From Sanguibacter sp. HDW7 (lineage in GTDB: Bacteria > Actinomycetota > Actinomycetes > Actinomycetales > Cellulomonadaceae): a stretch of DNA of 64,000 bases. The first letter of the stretch is position 1. The number at the start of each line of letters is the position of its first letter. Shown in pieces: positions 41,077 through 49,809 of the stretch. A program made the translations under genes and the position numbers. Where the stretch lies: positions 1,488,001-1,552,000 of the forward strand of contig NZ_CP049862.1 in NCBI RefSeq assembly GCF_011300875.1. The letters are read 5' to 3'. The notes beneath the pieces are model-generated. The model saw only the letters and a list, made by a program, of their open reading frames with translations. It ran no database searches and was not told the DNA's origin.

Positions 41077-41946
41077 GTGAACGCATGGGAAGCCCTCGTC
41101 CTCGGTCTCGTCCAGGGACTCACCGAGTTCCTGCCCATCTCCTCGTCGGCGCACCTGCGGGTCGTCGGTGAGCTCATCGGGGACGTCGATCCCGGTGCGG
41201 CCTTCACGGCGATCACGCAGATCGGCACGGAGGCTGCCGTGCTGCTGTACTTCCGCAAGGACATCGCGCGGATCGTCTCCGCATGGTGGCGGGCGCTCGT
41301 GGGTCGCAACGGGACGTCGGCGGCCGCCCGGTTCGGTGCGGGGGACCCCGACGCGCGCATGGCCTGGTGGATCGCGCTCGGCTCGGTGCCGATCGTCGTC
41401 GGCGGGCTCCTCTTCGAGAACGCGATCGACACGTCGCTGCGCAACCTCTGGATCACCGTCGGCACGCTCACGGTCTTCGGCGTCCTCCTCGGCGTCATCG
41501 ACCGCGTCCGGCCGCAGGAACGCGAGCTCACGGGGCTCACGGCGGGGCACGCGGTCGCGTTCGGCTTCGCGCAGGCCCTCGCGCTCGTCCCTGGCGTCTC
41601 GCGCTCGGGCGGCACGATCACGATGGGCCGCCTGCTCGGCTACACGCGCGAGGCGGCGGCGCGCTACTCGTTCCTCCTCGCGATCCCCGCGGTGCTCGGT
41701 TCGGGCCTCTACAAGCTCGTCGGCTCGCTCGACGAGTTCGGGCAGCCCGGTACGCCGTCGGTCGGGGCGACGCTCATCGCGACGGTCGTCGCGTTCGTCG
41801 TCGGCTACGTCGTCATCGTGTGGTTCCTCAAGCTCGTCTCGACGCGCTCGTACTTGCCGTTCGTCGTCTACCGGATCGTCTTCGCGGGCGTCGTCGTCGT
41901 GCTGCTCCTAGCGGGCACGCTCACGGCTGCCGGCGCCGGGGTCTGA
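41077..41946 (+). CDS. uppP: Undecaprenyl-diphosphatase
   Basis: A 289-residue BacA/UppP membrane enzyme that recycles undecaprenyl pyrophosphate for cell-wall synthesis. The two signature loops are [22 protein letters not shown] (with the catalytic Glu and Ser-rich part) and [21 protein letters not shown]. About eight membrane helices are seen. The GTG start fits the family N-terminus [17 protein letters not shown] and the TAGAGT box 8 nt upstream. It lies just upstream of mshC, a pairing conserved in actinobacteria. Confidence 0.95.
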   Translation: MNAWEALVLGLVQGLTEFLPISSSAHLRVVGELIGDVDPGAAFTAITQIGTEAAVLLYFRKDIARIVSAWWRALVGRNGTSAAARFGAGDPDARMAWWIALGSVPIVVGGLLFENAIDTSLRNLWITVGTLTVFGVLLGVIDRVRPQERELTGLTAGHAVAFGFAQALALVPGVSRSGGTITMGRLLGYTREAAARYSFLLAIPAVLGSGLYKLVGSLDEFGQPGTPSVGATLIATVVAFVVGYVVIVWFLKLVSTRSYLPFVVYRIVFAGVVVVLLLAGTLTAAGAGV

Positions 41947-41976
41947 CGAGGGGAGACCCCGACCCCCGGACCCGGC

Positions 41977-41982
41977 TAGGCT
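41977..41982 (+). promoter_or_regulatory. -10 element of mshC
   Basis: TAGGCT with exactly 6 nt to the GTG at 41989; leaderless geometry. Confidence 0.55.
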
Positions 41983-41988
41983 GGGTCG

Positions 41989-43275
41989 GTGCATGCCTGG
42001 CCGACCCCGTACATCCCTGCCCTCCCGACGACACCTGGTGCGTCGACCCCGCCGACCTTCCTCGACACGGGCAGCGGCGACCGCGTCCAGCCGGTCGACG
42101 GCCCGGACGCGGGGCTCTACGTCTGCGGGATCACGCCGTACGACGCGACCCACATCGGGCACGCGGCGACGTACGTGACGTTCGACGTCCTGCTGCGGAC
42201 GTGGCGCGACGCGGGGCTGCGCACGCGGCTCGTCTCGAACGTCACGGACGTCGACGACCCGCTGCTCGAGCGTGCGACCGCGACGGGCGTCGACTGGCGC
42301 GACCTCGCGGCCGAGCAGATCGAGCTCTTCGGGCGTGACATGACGGCGCTCGGAGTCCTGCCGCCCGACCTCTACCTCGGCGTCGTCGAGACGGTCCCGC
42401 AGGTCGCCGAGGCCGTCGAGGCGATGCTCGCCTCGGGCGCCGCGTACCGCGTGCCCGTCGACCCCGCCGAGGGCGTCGTCGACGGTGACGAGCTCGGCGA
42501 CGTCTACGCGGACCTCTCGCACGACGACGCGTTCGGCACGGTCGCGCACCTCGTGCGCGCGCAGCAGCTCGACCTCTTCGCCGAGCGCGGCGGGGACCCG
42601 GGCCGTGCGGGCAAGCGCGACCCGCTCGACCCGCTCCTGTGGCGCCGCGAACGTCCTGGCGAGCCCGCGTGGGAGGCGGGCAGCCTGGGCCGCGGCCGGC
42701 CGGGCTGGCACGTCGAGTGCGCGGTCATCTCGCGCAAGGGCCTCGGCGACCGCATCCACGTCCAGGGTGGAGGTTCCGACCTGCTCTTCCCGCACCACGA
42801 GATGACGTCGTCGCACGTACGGATGCTCGGTGGGCAGGCCGCCGTCGTCAACGTCCACGCGGCGCTCGTGTCGTACGAGGGCGAGAAGATGAGCAAGTCC
42901 CTCGGCAACCTCGTGCTCGTCTCGCGGCTCGTCGAGCAGGGCGTGAGCCCGATGGCGGTGCGGGTCGCGCTGCTCGCGCACCACCACGGCGCCGAGTGGG
43001 AGTGGTTCGACGCAGACCTCGCGGCCGCGACGACGCGCCTCGAGCGCTGGCGCGAGGCGGTCTCGGGCAACGGTGGGCCGGACGCGACGGACATGCTCGT
43101 CGAGATCCGTGCTGCGCTCCGTGACGATCTCGACACGCCGCGCGCGCTCGCTGCGGTCGACGCATGGGCCGAGCGCGCGGTGACCGAGTCCGCGCTGAGC
43201 GACGTCGAGGTCGTCGAGGGCGCCCCGGGCGTCGTCGCGCGCACGCTCGACGCGCTGCTCGGCGTCCGCATCTAG
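41989..43275 (+). CDS. mshC: Mycothiol synthesis ligase MshC
   Basis: A 428-residue cysteine:GlcN-inositol ligase, a paralogue of cysteinyl-tRNA synthetase that joins Cys to 1-D-myo-inosityl-2-amino-2-deoxy-alpha-D-glucopyranoside. It has YVCGITPYDATHIGHAATYV (HIGH-type motif and the zinc-ligand Cys), WHVECAVIS, HHEMTSSHVRMLGG and EKMSKSLGN. The MshC-specific start WPTPYIPALP and the lack of a tRNA anticodon domain distinguish it from CysS. It implies mycothiol as the major thiol. The GTG start follows TAGGCT and 6 nt. Confidence 0.95.
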   Translation: MHAWPTPYIPALPTTPGASTPPTFLDTGSGDRVQPVDGPDAGLYVCGITPYDATHIGHAATYVTFDVLLRTWRDAGLRTRLVSNVTDVDDPLLERATATGVDWRDLAAEQIELFGRDMTALGVLPPDLYLGVVETVPQVAEAVEAMLASGAAYRVPVDPAEGVVDGDELGDVYADLSHDDAFGTVAHLVRAQQLDLFAERGGDPGRAGKRDPLDPLLWRRERPGEPAWEAGSLGRGRPGWHVECAVISRKGLGDRIHVQGGGSDLLFPHHEMTSSHVRMLGGQAAVVNVHAALVSYEGEKMSKSLGNLVLVSRLVEQGVSPMAVRVALLAHHHGAEWEWFDADLAAATTRLERWREAVSGNGGPDATDMLVEIRAALRDDLDTPRALAAVDAWAERAVTESALSDVEVVEGAPGVVARTLDALLGVRI

Positions 43276-43289
43276 CCCCCACCTCTGCC

Positions 43290-43338
43290 GACTCGTAGGT
43301 CTCCAGCACCGTCCGAAGGTGCTGGAGCCCTACGAGTC
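43290..43338. repeat. 21-bp inverted repeat between mshC and the LLM gene
   Basis: GACTCGTAGGTCTCCAGCAC at 43290-43309 begins a 21-nt arm that pairs with 43318-43338 with one mismatch; the loop is GTCCGAA. It probably ends both convergent transcripts. A half copy lies at 44344-44363 on the other side of the LLM gene. Confidence 0.75.
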
Positions 43339-43353
43339 GAGCCGTGACTCGGG

Positions 43354-44301
43354 TCAGCTGGCGTTCGCGCGGGGCAGGACCTCGCGGGCGACGAGCTCGA
43401 GAAGGTCCGGGTCGTGCAGGTCGAGGACCTGCAGGTAGAGCCGCTCGACACCCATGTCGCGCAGCGCGGCGACCCGCTCGGCCGCCTCGTCGACGGTCCC
43501 GCACACGCCGTGCTCGCGGAGCTCGTCGGGCTCCCGTCCGATCGCGTCCGCGCGGCGGCGGAACTCGGCCTCGTCGCGTCCGACGGCGCACACGAGCGCG
43601 ACCGAGCACAGCAGGTCGCCGTCGGGACGCTCAGCCGCAGCTGCGGCCTCGCGGATCGTCGCGAAACGTCCGGGGATCGCGTCGATCTCCGGGAAGGAGG
43701 CGTTGTACTCGGCCGCGAAGCGCGCCGCGAGCTCGGGCGTGCGCCGCGGCCCGGAGCCGCCGACGATGATCGGGACGCCCGGTGCGCCGCCGCGGCCCGC
43801 ACGCTGCACGGGCGTCGCGAGACCGGGCGCGTCGACGAGCGTGACGTGCTCGCCGCGGAACGTGAACGTCGCGTCGGGCGGCGTCGCCCACAGGCCCGTG
43901 ACGACCTCGAGGTGCTCGGCGAGGATCCCGAAGCGTCGCGCGGGGAAGGGCAGACCGAAGGCCTCGTGCTCGCGCGCGAACCAGCCGGCGCCGAGCCCGA
44001 GCTCGACGCGGCCGCCCGACATCTGGTCGACCTGCGCGACCTGGACGGCGAGCGCGCCTGCGTGCCGGAAGGTCACGGGGCTCACGAGCGTGCCGAGGCG
44101 GATCGTCGTCGTGTCGCGGGCGAGGCCCGCGAGCGTCGTCCACGCGTCCGTCGTGCCGGGAAGGCCGTCGGTGCCCATGGGCAGGTAGTGGTCGGAGCGG
44201 AAGAAGGCGTCGAAGCCGAGGGCCTCGGCGGCGAGGGCGGTGCGCAGGAGGTCGTCGTACGACGCACCCTGCTGGGGCTCGGTGAAGATGCGGACGTCCA
44301 T
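43354..44301 (-). CDS. LLM-class F420-dependent oxidoreductase
   Basis: A 315-residue luciferase-like monooxygenase of the F420-dependent type. It shows MDVRIFTEPQQGASYDDLL, the FFRSDHYL strand with the F420-contacting residues, TTIRLGTLVSPVTFRHAGALA, GGRVELGLGAGWFAREHEAFGL and PIIVGGSGPRRTPELAARFA. Substrate unknown; use of F420 is inferred from family. The ATG at 44301 follows TACCGT plus 7 nt on the minus strand. The gene is flanked on both sides by related GTAGGTCTCCAGC repeats. Confidence 0.88.
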   Translation of the reverse strand: MDVRIFTEPQQGASYDDLLRTALAAEALGFDAFFRSDHYLPMGTDGLPGTTDAWTTLAGLARDTTTIRLGTLVSPVTFRHAGALAVQVAQVDQMSGGRVELGLGAGWFAREHEAFGLPFPARRFGILAEHLEVVTGLWATPPDATFTFRGEHVTLVDAPGLATPVQRAGRGGAPGVPIIVGGSGPRRTPELAARFAAEYNASFPEIDAIPGRFATIREAAAAAERPDGDLLCSVALVCAVGRDEAEFRRRADAIGREPDELREHGVCGTVDEAAERVAALRDMGVERLYLQVLDLHDPDLLELVAREVLPRANAS

Positions 44302-44308
44302 GGGCCCC

Positions 44309-44314
44309 ACGGTA
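44309..44314 (-). promoter_or_regulatory. -10 element of the LLM gene
   Basis: TACCGT on the minus strand with 7 nt to the ATG at 44301. Confidence 0.5.
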
Positions 44315-44343
44315 GGCGACGGGACGCGATGGGCGCCCGGGCG

Positions 44344-44363
44344 ACCCGTAGGTCTCCAGCCCC
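44344..44363. repeat. Half copy of the GTAGGTCTCCAGC repeat
   Basis: ACCCGTAGGTCTCCAGCCCC matches 18 of 20 bases of the left arm of the inverted repeat at 43290. No right arm follows. Confidence 0.65.
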
Positions 44364-44471
44364 ATCCGGCGCGGAAAGTCGTGTCACGAAAGTCGCGTCA
44401 TGAATCCTGTGCCCGCCCGTCTCAGGAGGTAGACGGGCTCGAGACGGAGCGCCCTGACGACGGAGACCACC

Positions 44472-44696
44472 ATGATCGACACCCTTGCCGCACCACGGAC
44501 CGACCTCACCCGACGGGAGCGCGTGGTCCTCACGCACCTCGACGAGGAGACGACGCTCGACGACATCGCGACGTACCTCTTCGTCAGCCGCAACACGGTC
44601 AAGACGCAGGTGCGCAGCATCTACCGCAAGCTCGGGATCTCGACCCGGGGCGAGGCCGTCGTCCACGCGCGCGAGCTCGGGCTGCGGAGCGCGTGA
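44472..44696 (+). CDS. Stand-alone LuxR-type HTH protein
   Basis: A 74-residue protein that is almost entirely a LuxR/GerE DNA-binding domain: LTRRERVVLTHLDEETTLDDIATYLFVSRNTVKTQVRSIYRKLGI, with the recognition helix at SRNTVKTQVRSIYRK. No sensor or receiver domain is attached, as in GerE-like regulators. GGAG lies 6 nt upstream of the ATG. It converges on the PAC2 gene and its targets are unknown. Confidence 0.8.
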   Translation: MIDTLAAPRTDLTRRERVVLTHLDEETTLDDIATYLFVSRNTVKTQVRSIYRKLGISTRGEAVVHARELGLRSA

Positions 44697-44715
44697 CCTC
44701 GGCGGTCAGCAGCCG

Positions 44716-45600
44716 TCAGGCCGCTGGCCCGTCCGGGCGCCCGGGGCCGTCGCCCTTGCCGTCCTCGCGACGGCGCAGGTAGCGCTCGAACTCGCGCGCG
44801 ATCGCGTCCCCGCTCGCCTCGGGGAGATCGACCGCGTCCTTGGCGGCCTCGAGCTGCCCGACGTACTCGGCGATCTCCTCGTCCTCGCGGGCGAGGACGT
44901 CGACCCCGTCCTCCCACGCGCGCGCGTCGTCGACGAGGTCGCCGAGCGGCACGGTGAGGCCGAGCAGCTCCTCGAGCCTCGAGAGGATCGCGAGCGTCGC
45001 CTTGGGTGACGGACCATGTGCGACGTAGTGGGGGACCGCCGCCCACACGGAGAAGGAGCGCAGCCCGTGCGCCCGCGCGGCGGACTGCAGGACGCCGACG
45101 ATGCCCGTCGGACCCTCGTACTCGCTCGACGGGAGGTCGAGCAGCGCGCGCGTCGTGGGGTCGTCGCTCGTCGCCGTCACGGGGATGGGCCGCGTGTGCG
45201 GGACGTCGGCGAGGAGCCCGCCGAGCGTGACGACGGTTCCGACGTCGAGGCCGTCGGCGATCCGCAGGAGCTCGGTGCAGTAGGTGCGCCAGCGCATCGA
45301 GGGCTCGGTCGCGTGGACGAGGACGAGGCGACGGTCGCCGAGAGTCACGACGGCGACGGTCGTCGTCGGCCAGGTGAGCGAGCGGGAGCCGTCCTCCTCG
45401 GTCGCGACGACGGGCCGGTTGACCTGGAAGTCGTAGAACTCCTCGGGGTCGATGTCTGCGACCTTCGTCGCGGAGAGCTGCTCGACGAGGTGGAGCACGG
45501 CCGCGGTCGCGGCTCCGCCGGCATCGTTCCACCCCTCGAACGCGGCGACGAGGACCGTGTCCCGTGCCGGGGCCTGCTCGGGGAGCTCGGAGTCGTCCAT
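44716..45600 (-). CDS. PAC2-family protein
   Basis: A 294-residue protein of the PAC2 (proteasome assembly chaperone 2-like) family. It shows VLVAAFEGWNDAGGAATAAVLHL, DPEEFYDFQVNRPVV, VLVHATEPSMRWRTYCTELL, VVTLGGLLADVPHTRPIPV and VWAAVPHYVAHGPSPKATLAIL. Despite the family name its actinobacterial role is unproven; it lies about 4 kb from the proteasome genes. The C-terminus is charged and probably disordered. TAGGCT ends 6 nt before the ATG, suggesting a leaderless mRNA. Confidence 0.88.
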   Translation of the reverse strand: MDDSELPEQAPARDTVLVAAFEGWNDAGGAATAAVLHLVEQLSATKVADIDPEEFYDFQVNRPVVATEEDGSRSLTWPTTTVAVVTLGDRRLVLVHATEPSMRWRTYCTELLRIADGLDVGTVVTLGGLLADVPHTRPIPVTATSDDPTTRALLDLPSSEYEGPTGIVGVLQSAARAHGLRSFSVWAAVPHYVAHGPSPKATLAILSRLEELLGLTVPLGDLVDDARAWEDGVDVLAREDEEIAEYVGQLEAAKDAVDLPEASGDAIAREFERYLRRREDGKGDGPGRPDGPAA

Positions 45601-45606
45601 CCCTCC

Positions 45607-45612
45607 AGCCTA
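45607..45612 (-). promoter_or_regulatory. -10 element of the PAC2 gene
   Basis: TAGGCT on the minus strand, exactly 6 nt from the ATG at 45600. Confidence 0.55.
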
Positions 45613-45726
45613 GGTGCTCGCCGCGGTCGAGCTGCGGCCGCGTCCGGCACGCACGGTGCACCCGGTGTGACCGACATCGCCCGTCCGGAAGGTGTGGAAA
45701 CCGCTCGCTGTCCGGGTTGCCCCGGC

Positions 45727-45732
45727 TAGGGT
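45727..45732 (+). promoter_or_regulatory. -10 element of the HAD gene
   Basis: TAGGGT, giving a leader of about 39 nt that contains AAGGAGG before the GTG at 45778. This contrasts with the leaderless genes nearby. Confidence 0.5.
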
Positions 45733-45777
45733 GCCGAGGGAGGAAGCGGTCGGGAGATCCGCAGAAGGAGGCTGGAC

Positions 45778-46500
45778 GTGCAGGACGCGACGCTCGCGAC
45801 GACTCTCGTCGACGCGCCGGGGTTCGTCCCCGAGGCCGTGCTGTGGGACATGGACGGCACGATCATCGACACGGAGCCCTACTGGCTCGCTGCCGAGGCC
45901 GAGCTCGTGGCCGAGCACGGCGGCACCTGGTCGGACGCGCAGGGCCTCGAGCTCGTCGGCATGAACCTGCTCGACAGCGCCGTCGCCCTCCAGGAGCACG
46001 GGGTCAGCCTCACACGCCAGGAGATCGCCGACGACCTCACGGGCCGTGTCGCGGCGCTGCTCGCCGCAAGGGTCCCGTGGCGCCCCGGCGCCGCCGAGCT
46101 GCTCGCCGACCTGCGCGAGCGCGGCGTGCCGTGCGCGCTCGTGACGATGTCCTACCGCGAGATGGTCCAGCACCTGCTCGACGCACTGCCCGCCGGCACG
46201 TTCGACGTGGTCGTCACGGGCGACGAGGTCGAGCGCGGCAAGCCCGACCCCGAGCCCTACCTGCGCGCCGCCGACCTCCTCGGCGTCGACGTCGCCCGCT
46301 GCGTCGCGATCGAGGACTCGCGCCCCGGCGTCGCGTCCGCGCTCGCCTCGGGCGCCGCGACGATCGCCGTGCGGGGCCACGTGCCCGTCGCCCAGCACCC
46401 CGGCCTCAGCCGCGTGAGGTCGCTCGAGACGCTCGACCTCGGCCTCCTCGGTCACGTCCTCGCGGGCGGGATCGTCGACGACCTCGGCGACGACGAGTAG
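45778..46500 (+). CDS. HAD-superfamily phosphatase (phosphoglucomutase-like subgroup)
   Basis: A 240-residue HAD hydrolase. The nucleophile motif is LWDMDGTIIDTEPYWLAAE (DxD), a four-helix cap follows (about 35-95), then LVTMSYREMVQHLL (motif II, where Thr/Ser is followed by MS), RGKPDPEPYLRAADLLGVD (motif III Lys) and IEDSRPGVASALASGA (motif IV). The substrate is likely a small sugar or nucleotide phosphate but is not predictable. GTG start with AAGGAGG 6 nt upstream. Acidic C-terminal tail. Confidence 0.87.
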   Translation: MQDATLATTLVDAPGFVPEAVLWDMDGTIIDTEPYWLAAEAELVAEHGGTWSDAQGLELVGMNLLDSAVALQEHGVSLTRQEIADDLTGRVAALLAARVPWRPGAAELLADLRERGVPCALVTMSYREMVQHLLDALPAGTFDVVVTGDEVERGKPDPEPYLRAADLLGVDVARCVAIEDSRPGVASALASGAATIAVRGHVPVAQHPGLSRVRSLETLDLGLLGHVLAGGIVDDLGDDE

Positions 46501-46531
46501 CCGCAGCTCCGGCTCAGGGCGCCCCCGGCGC

Positions 46532-47383
46532 TCAGGAGATCCCGAGCGTGAGCGGTACCGCGCCCTCGGGAAACTCCGGGGCGGTTCCCCCGAACGCGGG
46601 GCACAGCGCCTTGTGCGCGCACCAGTCGCACAGCTTGCTCGTCCGCGGCCTGAAGTCGCCCTCCTGCGCGTCATGGACGATCGAGTCCCACACCGCGCGG
46701 ATCTTCGCCTCGGTGCGCTCGAGGTCGCCCGGCGTCGGAACGCTGCGCTGCACCTGCCCGTCCCCGAGGAACACGAGCTGGAGCATCGCCGGCATCGTCC
46801 CGCGCGAGAGCAGCACGACGAGCGCGTAGAAGCGCATCTGGAACGCGACCGACCCACCGTACTGGGGGCGCGGCGCCTTGCCCGTCTTGTAGTCGACGAT
46901 CCGCACGGCGCCGTCCGGCGCCACGTCGATGCGGTCGACGATCCCGCGCAGCAGCGGCCCGCCCTCGAGCCGGGCCTCGAGCGTGAGCTCGCGTGCGCGC
47001 GGCTCGAGGCGCATCGGGTCCTCGAGCGTGAAGTACCGCTCGACGAGCGCACGCGCCGAGCCGAGCCAGGTGTCGACGGCCGCGTCGTCGTCGAACATCC
47101 CCGCATACTCCGGCCGGCGGTCCCGCAGGTCGTCCCACGCACGGGGGAGAAGCTCGAGCGCCAGCGCCGGCTTGCGCTCCGCCGCGGGCACGTCGAAGAT
47201 CCCCTCGAGCACCGAGTGGACGAGGGTTCCGCGCGCCGCCGCAGGGCTCGGAGCCTCCGGGACGCGGTCGATCGTCCGCAGCCGGAAGAGCAGCGGGCAC
47301 TGCTGGTAGTCGTTCGCACGGGACGGTGAGAGCGCGGGTGCGCGGCGCGCGCGAGGGGTCTCGGCGGGTGCGGAGGAGGTCAT
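46532..47383 (-). CDS. RecB-family PD-(D/E)XK exonuclease with probable Fe-S cluster
   Basis: A 283-residue nuclease related to the C-terminal domain of RecB/AddB (Cas4-like size). The active site includes GTLVHSVLEGIF, GIVDRIDVAPDGAVRIVDYKTGKAP (the D...DYK core) and QMRFYALVVLL. Four Cys can bind a 4Fe-4S cluster: one in YQQCPLLFRLR near residue 29 and three in CDWCAHKALCP near the C-terminus. It probably processes DNA ends in repair. TAGGGT with a 6-nt gap precedes the ATG. It is divergent from the site-2 protease gene. Confidence 0.87.
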   Translation of the reverse strand: MTSSAPAETPRARRAPALSPSRANDYQQCPLLFRLRTIDRVPEAPSPAAARGTLVHSVLEGIFDVPAAERKPALALELLPRAWDDLRDRRPEYAGMFDDDAAVDTWLGSARALVERYFTLEDPMRLEPRARELTLEARLEGGPLLRGIVDRIDVAPDGAVRIVDYKTGKAPRPQYGGSVAFQMRFYALVVLLSRGTMPAMLQLVFLGDGQVQRSVPTPGDLERTEAKIRAVWDSIVHDAQEGDFRPRTSKLCDWCAHKALCPAFGGTAPEFPEGAVPLTLGIS

Positions 47384-47389
47384 GCCTCC

Positions 47390-47429
47390 ACCCTAGGGTT
47401 CGGGTCCGACACCCAGGTGCGCCTAGTCT
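47390..47429. promoter_or_regulatory. Divergent leaderless promoters of the RecB-like and site-2 protease genes
   Basis: In a 53-bp gap, TAGGGT on the minus strand (47390-47395) lies 6 nt from the ATG at 47383, and TAGTCT on the plus strand (47424-47429) lies 7 nt from the GTG at 47437. Confidence 0.55.
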
Positions 47430-47436
47430 GCTCCCT

Positions 47437-48666
47437 GTGGAGGAGCACAGCGGGACCGGGCCTGGGGGCAGGCGTCCGTCCGGCGGCATCGTCGTCGGAC
47501 GTGTCGCGGGAGCGCCCGTCGTCATCGACGCGTGGTGGCCGCTCGGCGCGCTCGCGCTCGCGGCCGTCTACGTGCCCACCGCCTCGCGCGTCGCGCGCCC
47601 GCTCGGCGACCTCCACGCGAACGGCATCCCGACGGCGGCCGTCGTGACGATCATGACCGTCGCGTTCGTCGTCCTCCTGCTGGCTTCCGTCGCGCTCCAC
47701 GAGGTCGCGCACGCGCTCGTCGCGCGTGGGCACGGCCACGCCGTGAGGCGCGTGACGCTCACGGCGTGGGGAGGCCACACGGCGTACGACCCGCGCGGCA
47801 CGACGCCCCGCAGCCACCTGCTCACCGCGCTCGCGGGCCCCGCGGTCAACGTCCTGCTCGCTCTCCTGCTCGGCATCCTCGCCGTCGTCCTCGGCTCGTC
47901 CGCCGCGCCGACGGCCACCCTCGTCACCGTCCAGGTCCTCCTCGCGGGCGCCGCCGCCAACGGCGTCGTCGCGGTCGTCAACCTCGTGCCCGCGCTTCCC
48001 TACGACGGCGGTGCGGCGCTCGAGGCGATCGTCTGGCGGATGACGCGCGACCGCGCGGCGGCGACGCGCGTCGCCGCCGCGAGCGGCTACGGCATCGCCG
48101 TCGCGATCGTCGTCGTCCTGCTCGCGTGGTGGCTGCTCGCGCAGGACGCGCCGCCCCCGCTCGTCGTCGTGTGGGGCCTCGTCCTCGCCGGACTCGTGTG
48201 GCACGGCGCCGGCCGCGCCGCGGCCTCGGCCGTGCCGGCCGCGCGTGCTGCGACGCTCGACCCGGCCAAGCTCGTCCATCCGGTCTCCGTCGTCGAACCT
48301 GACGCGACGATCGACGACGCGCTCTCGACGCTCCTCGCCGACGGCGTGCGCGCGATCGTCGTGCCCGACGCACTCGGCCGCCCCATCGCGTGGGCCGACG
48401 GCGCGGCGCTCGCGGCGGCCCCCGCCGAACGGCGCGACGGTCACGTGCTCGAGGTCGCGACAGCCCTCGCCCCGGCCGCGCCGGTCGAGGCGTCGCTCAC
48501 AGGGATCGATCTCTTCGAGGCTGTCCGAGCGGTGTCGGACGCCCCCGTCATCGTCGCCGTCCGTCACGGGCGCATCGTCGGCGTCATCGTCGTCGCCGAG
48601 GTCGTCGCGGCGCTCCGCGCCCCCGTCAGGCGGACCCCGCGCGGCGGTGCGGCGCAGGGCAACTAG
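47437..48666 (+). CDS. M50 site-2 protease with CBS domains
   Basis: A 409-residue intramembrane zinc protease. The metal motif is SVALHEVAHALVARGHGH and the third ligand is in VVNLVPALPYDGGAALEAI; about six membrane helices cover residues 25-275. The C-terminal part (about 285-400) holds two CBS-like units (VVEPDATIDDALSTLLADGVRAIVVPD and the IDLFEAVRAVSDAPVIVAVRHGRIVGVI pair) that may sense nucleotides. The substrate is unknown. It starts a plus-strand run leading through trmI to the proteasome genes, an order common in actinobacteria. The stop codon lies inside the -10 of trmI. Confidence 0.88.
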   Translation: MEEHSGTGPGGRRPSGGIVVGRVAGAPVVIDAWWPLGALALAAVYVPTASRVARPLGDLHANGIPTAAVVTIMTVAFVVLLLASVALHEVAHALVARGHGHAVRRVTLTAWGGHTAYDPRGTTPRSHLLTALAGPAVNVLLALLLGILAVVLGSSAAPTATLVTVQVLLAGAAANGVVAVVNLVPALPYDGGAALEAIVWRMTRDRAAATRVAAASGYGIAVAIVVVLLAWWLLAQDAPPPLVVVWGLVLAGLVWHGAGRAAASAVPAARAATLDPAKLVHPVSVVEPDATIDDALSTLLADGVRAIVVPDALGRPIAWADGAALAAAPAERRDGHVLEVATALAPAAPVEASLTGIDLFEAVRAVSDAPVIVAVRHGRIVGVIVVAEVVAALRAPVRRTPRGGAAQGN

Positions 48667-48669
48667 ACT
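48664..48669 (+). promoter_or_regulatory. -10 element of trmI, overlapping the upstream stop codon
   Basis: TAGACT begins with the TAG stop of the protease gene and lies 8 nt before the GTG at 48678. Confidence 0.5.
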
Positions 48670-48677
48670 CCTGCCTC

Positions 48678-49748
48678 GTGACCGACGCGAACCCCACCCC
48701 GACCGAGACCACCGCCGCGCCCACGGGCGACGCGCCCCGCGCGCTCGTCCGTCCTGCCGCGGCACCCACGGCCGAGGCCACGGGTGCGGCCGTCCGGCGC
48801 GGACCGTTCCGCGCGGGCGAGCGCGTGCAGCTGACCGACCCCAAGGGCAAGCTCCACACCGTCGTCCTCAAGGACGGCGGCCAGTTCCACACGCACCGGG
48901 GTTACTTCCGCCACGACGACGTCATCGGCAGCCCTGAGGGCTCGGTCGTCACGACGACGTCGGGCGTCGAATACCTCGCGCTGCGCCCCATGCTGAGCGA
49001 CTACACGCTCTCGATGCCGCGCGGTGCGGCCGTCGTCTACCCCAAGGACGCGGGCCAGATCGTCGCGATGGCGGACATCTTCCCGGGCGCGCGCGTCATC
49101 GAGGCGGGGGTCGGCTCGGGCGCCCTCACGCTCTCGCTGCTGCGCGCCGTGGGGGACTTCGGCTCGGTGCACTCGATCGAGCGTCGCGAGGACTTCGCGC
49201 AGATCGCACGCGGCAACGTCGAGCAGTTCTTCGGTGGCCCGCACCCCGCGTGGTCCCTCACCGTGGGCGACCTCGCGCCGACGCTCCCGCTCGTCGCCGG
49301 GCCGGGCGAGGTCGACCGCGTCGTCCTCGACATGCTCGCGCCCTGGGAGAACATCGACGAGGTCCACACGGCGCTCACACCGGGCGGCGTGCTCGTCTGC
49401 TACGTCGCGACGACGACGCAGCTCTCGCGCCTCGCGGAGGACCTGCGCTCGCACGGCGGCTTCGGCGAGCCCGAGGCGTTCGAGACGATGATCCGCGGCT
49501 GGCACCTCGAGGGTCTCGCGGTGCGACCCAACCACCGCATGGTCGGGCACACGGGCTTCCTCCTCACGGCACGTCGCATGGCCGACGGCATCGAGGCCCC
49601 CGAGCGCAAGCGCCGTCCGTCGAAGGGCTACACGCCCGCGACGACCGACGACTGGTCGCCCGAGGACATCGGCGAGCGCCCTGTCTCGGACAAGAAGGTG
49701 CGGCGAGTCCGTCGCGATGTGGGACGCGGGCCCGACGCCGAGGACTGA
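48678..49748 (+). CDS. trmI: tRNA (adenine-N1)-methyltransferase TrmI
   Basis: A 356-residue tRNA m1A58 methyltransferase of the TrmI type. An Ala/Pro-rich N-terminal extension of about 40 residues is followed by [32 protein letters not shown] and the Rossmann domain with [53 protein letters not shown] and [22 protein letters not shown]. m1A58 stabilises tRNA. The gene's position immediately upstream of mpa is the conserved actinobacterial arrangement. Confidence 0.92.
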   Translation: MTDANPTPTETTAAPTGDAPRALVRPAAAPTAEATGAAVRRGPFRAGERVQLTDPKGKLHTVVLKDGGQFHTHRGYFRHDDVIGSPEGSVVTTTSGVEYLALRPMLSDYTLSMPRGAAVVYPKDAGQIVAMADIFPGARVIEAGVGSGALTLSLLRAVGDFGSVHSIERREDFAQIARGNVEQFFGGPHPAWSLTVGDLAPTLPLVAGPGEVDRVVLDMLAPWENIDEVHTALTPGGVLVCYVATTTQLSRLAEDLRSHGGFGEPEAFETMIRGWHLEGLAVRPNHRMVGHTGFLLTARRMADGIEAPERKRRPSKGYTPATTDDWSPEDIGERPVSDKKVRRVRRDVGRGPDAED

Positions 49749-49753
49749 GCGCA

Positions 49754-49804
49754 TAGGGTCGGGGCAGAGGGCCGCCGCCCGGCGGCCCCGTCCCGCAGGA
49801 GGTG
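49754..49804 (+). promoter_or_regulatory. Promoter and leader hairpin of the proteasome locus
   Basis: TAGGGT (49754-49759) predicts a start near 49766. A GC-only 8-bp hairpin (49769-49788) follows immediately in the leader, and AGGAGGTG (49797-49804) is one of the strongest ribosome-binding sites of the window. Confidence 0.5.
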
Positions 49805-49809
49805 CGACG

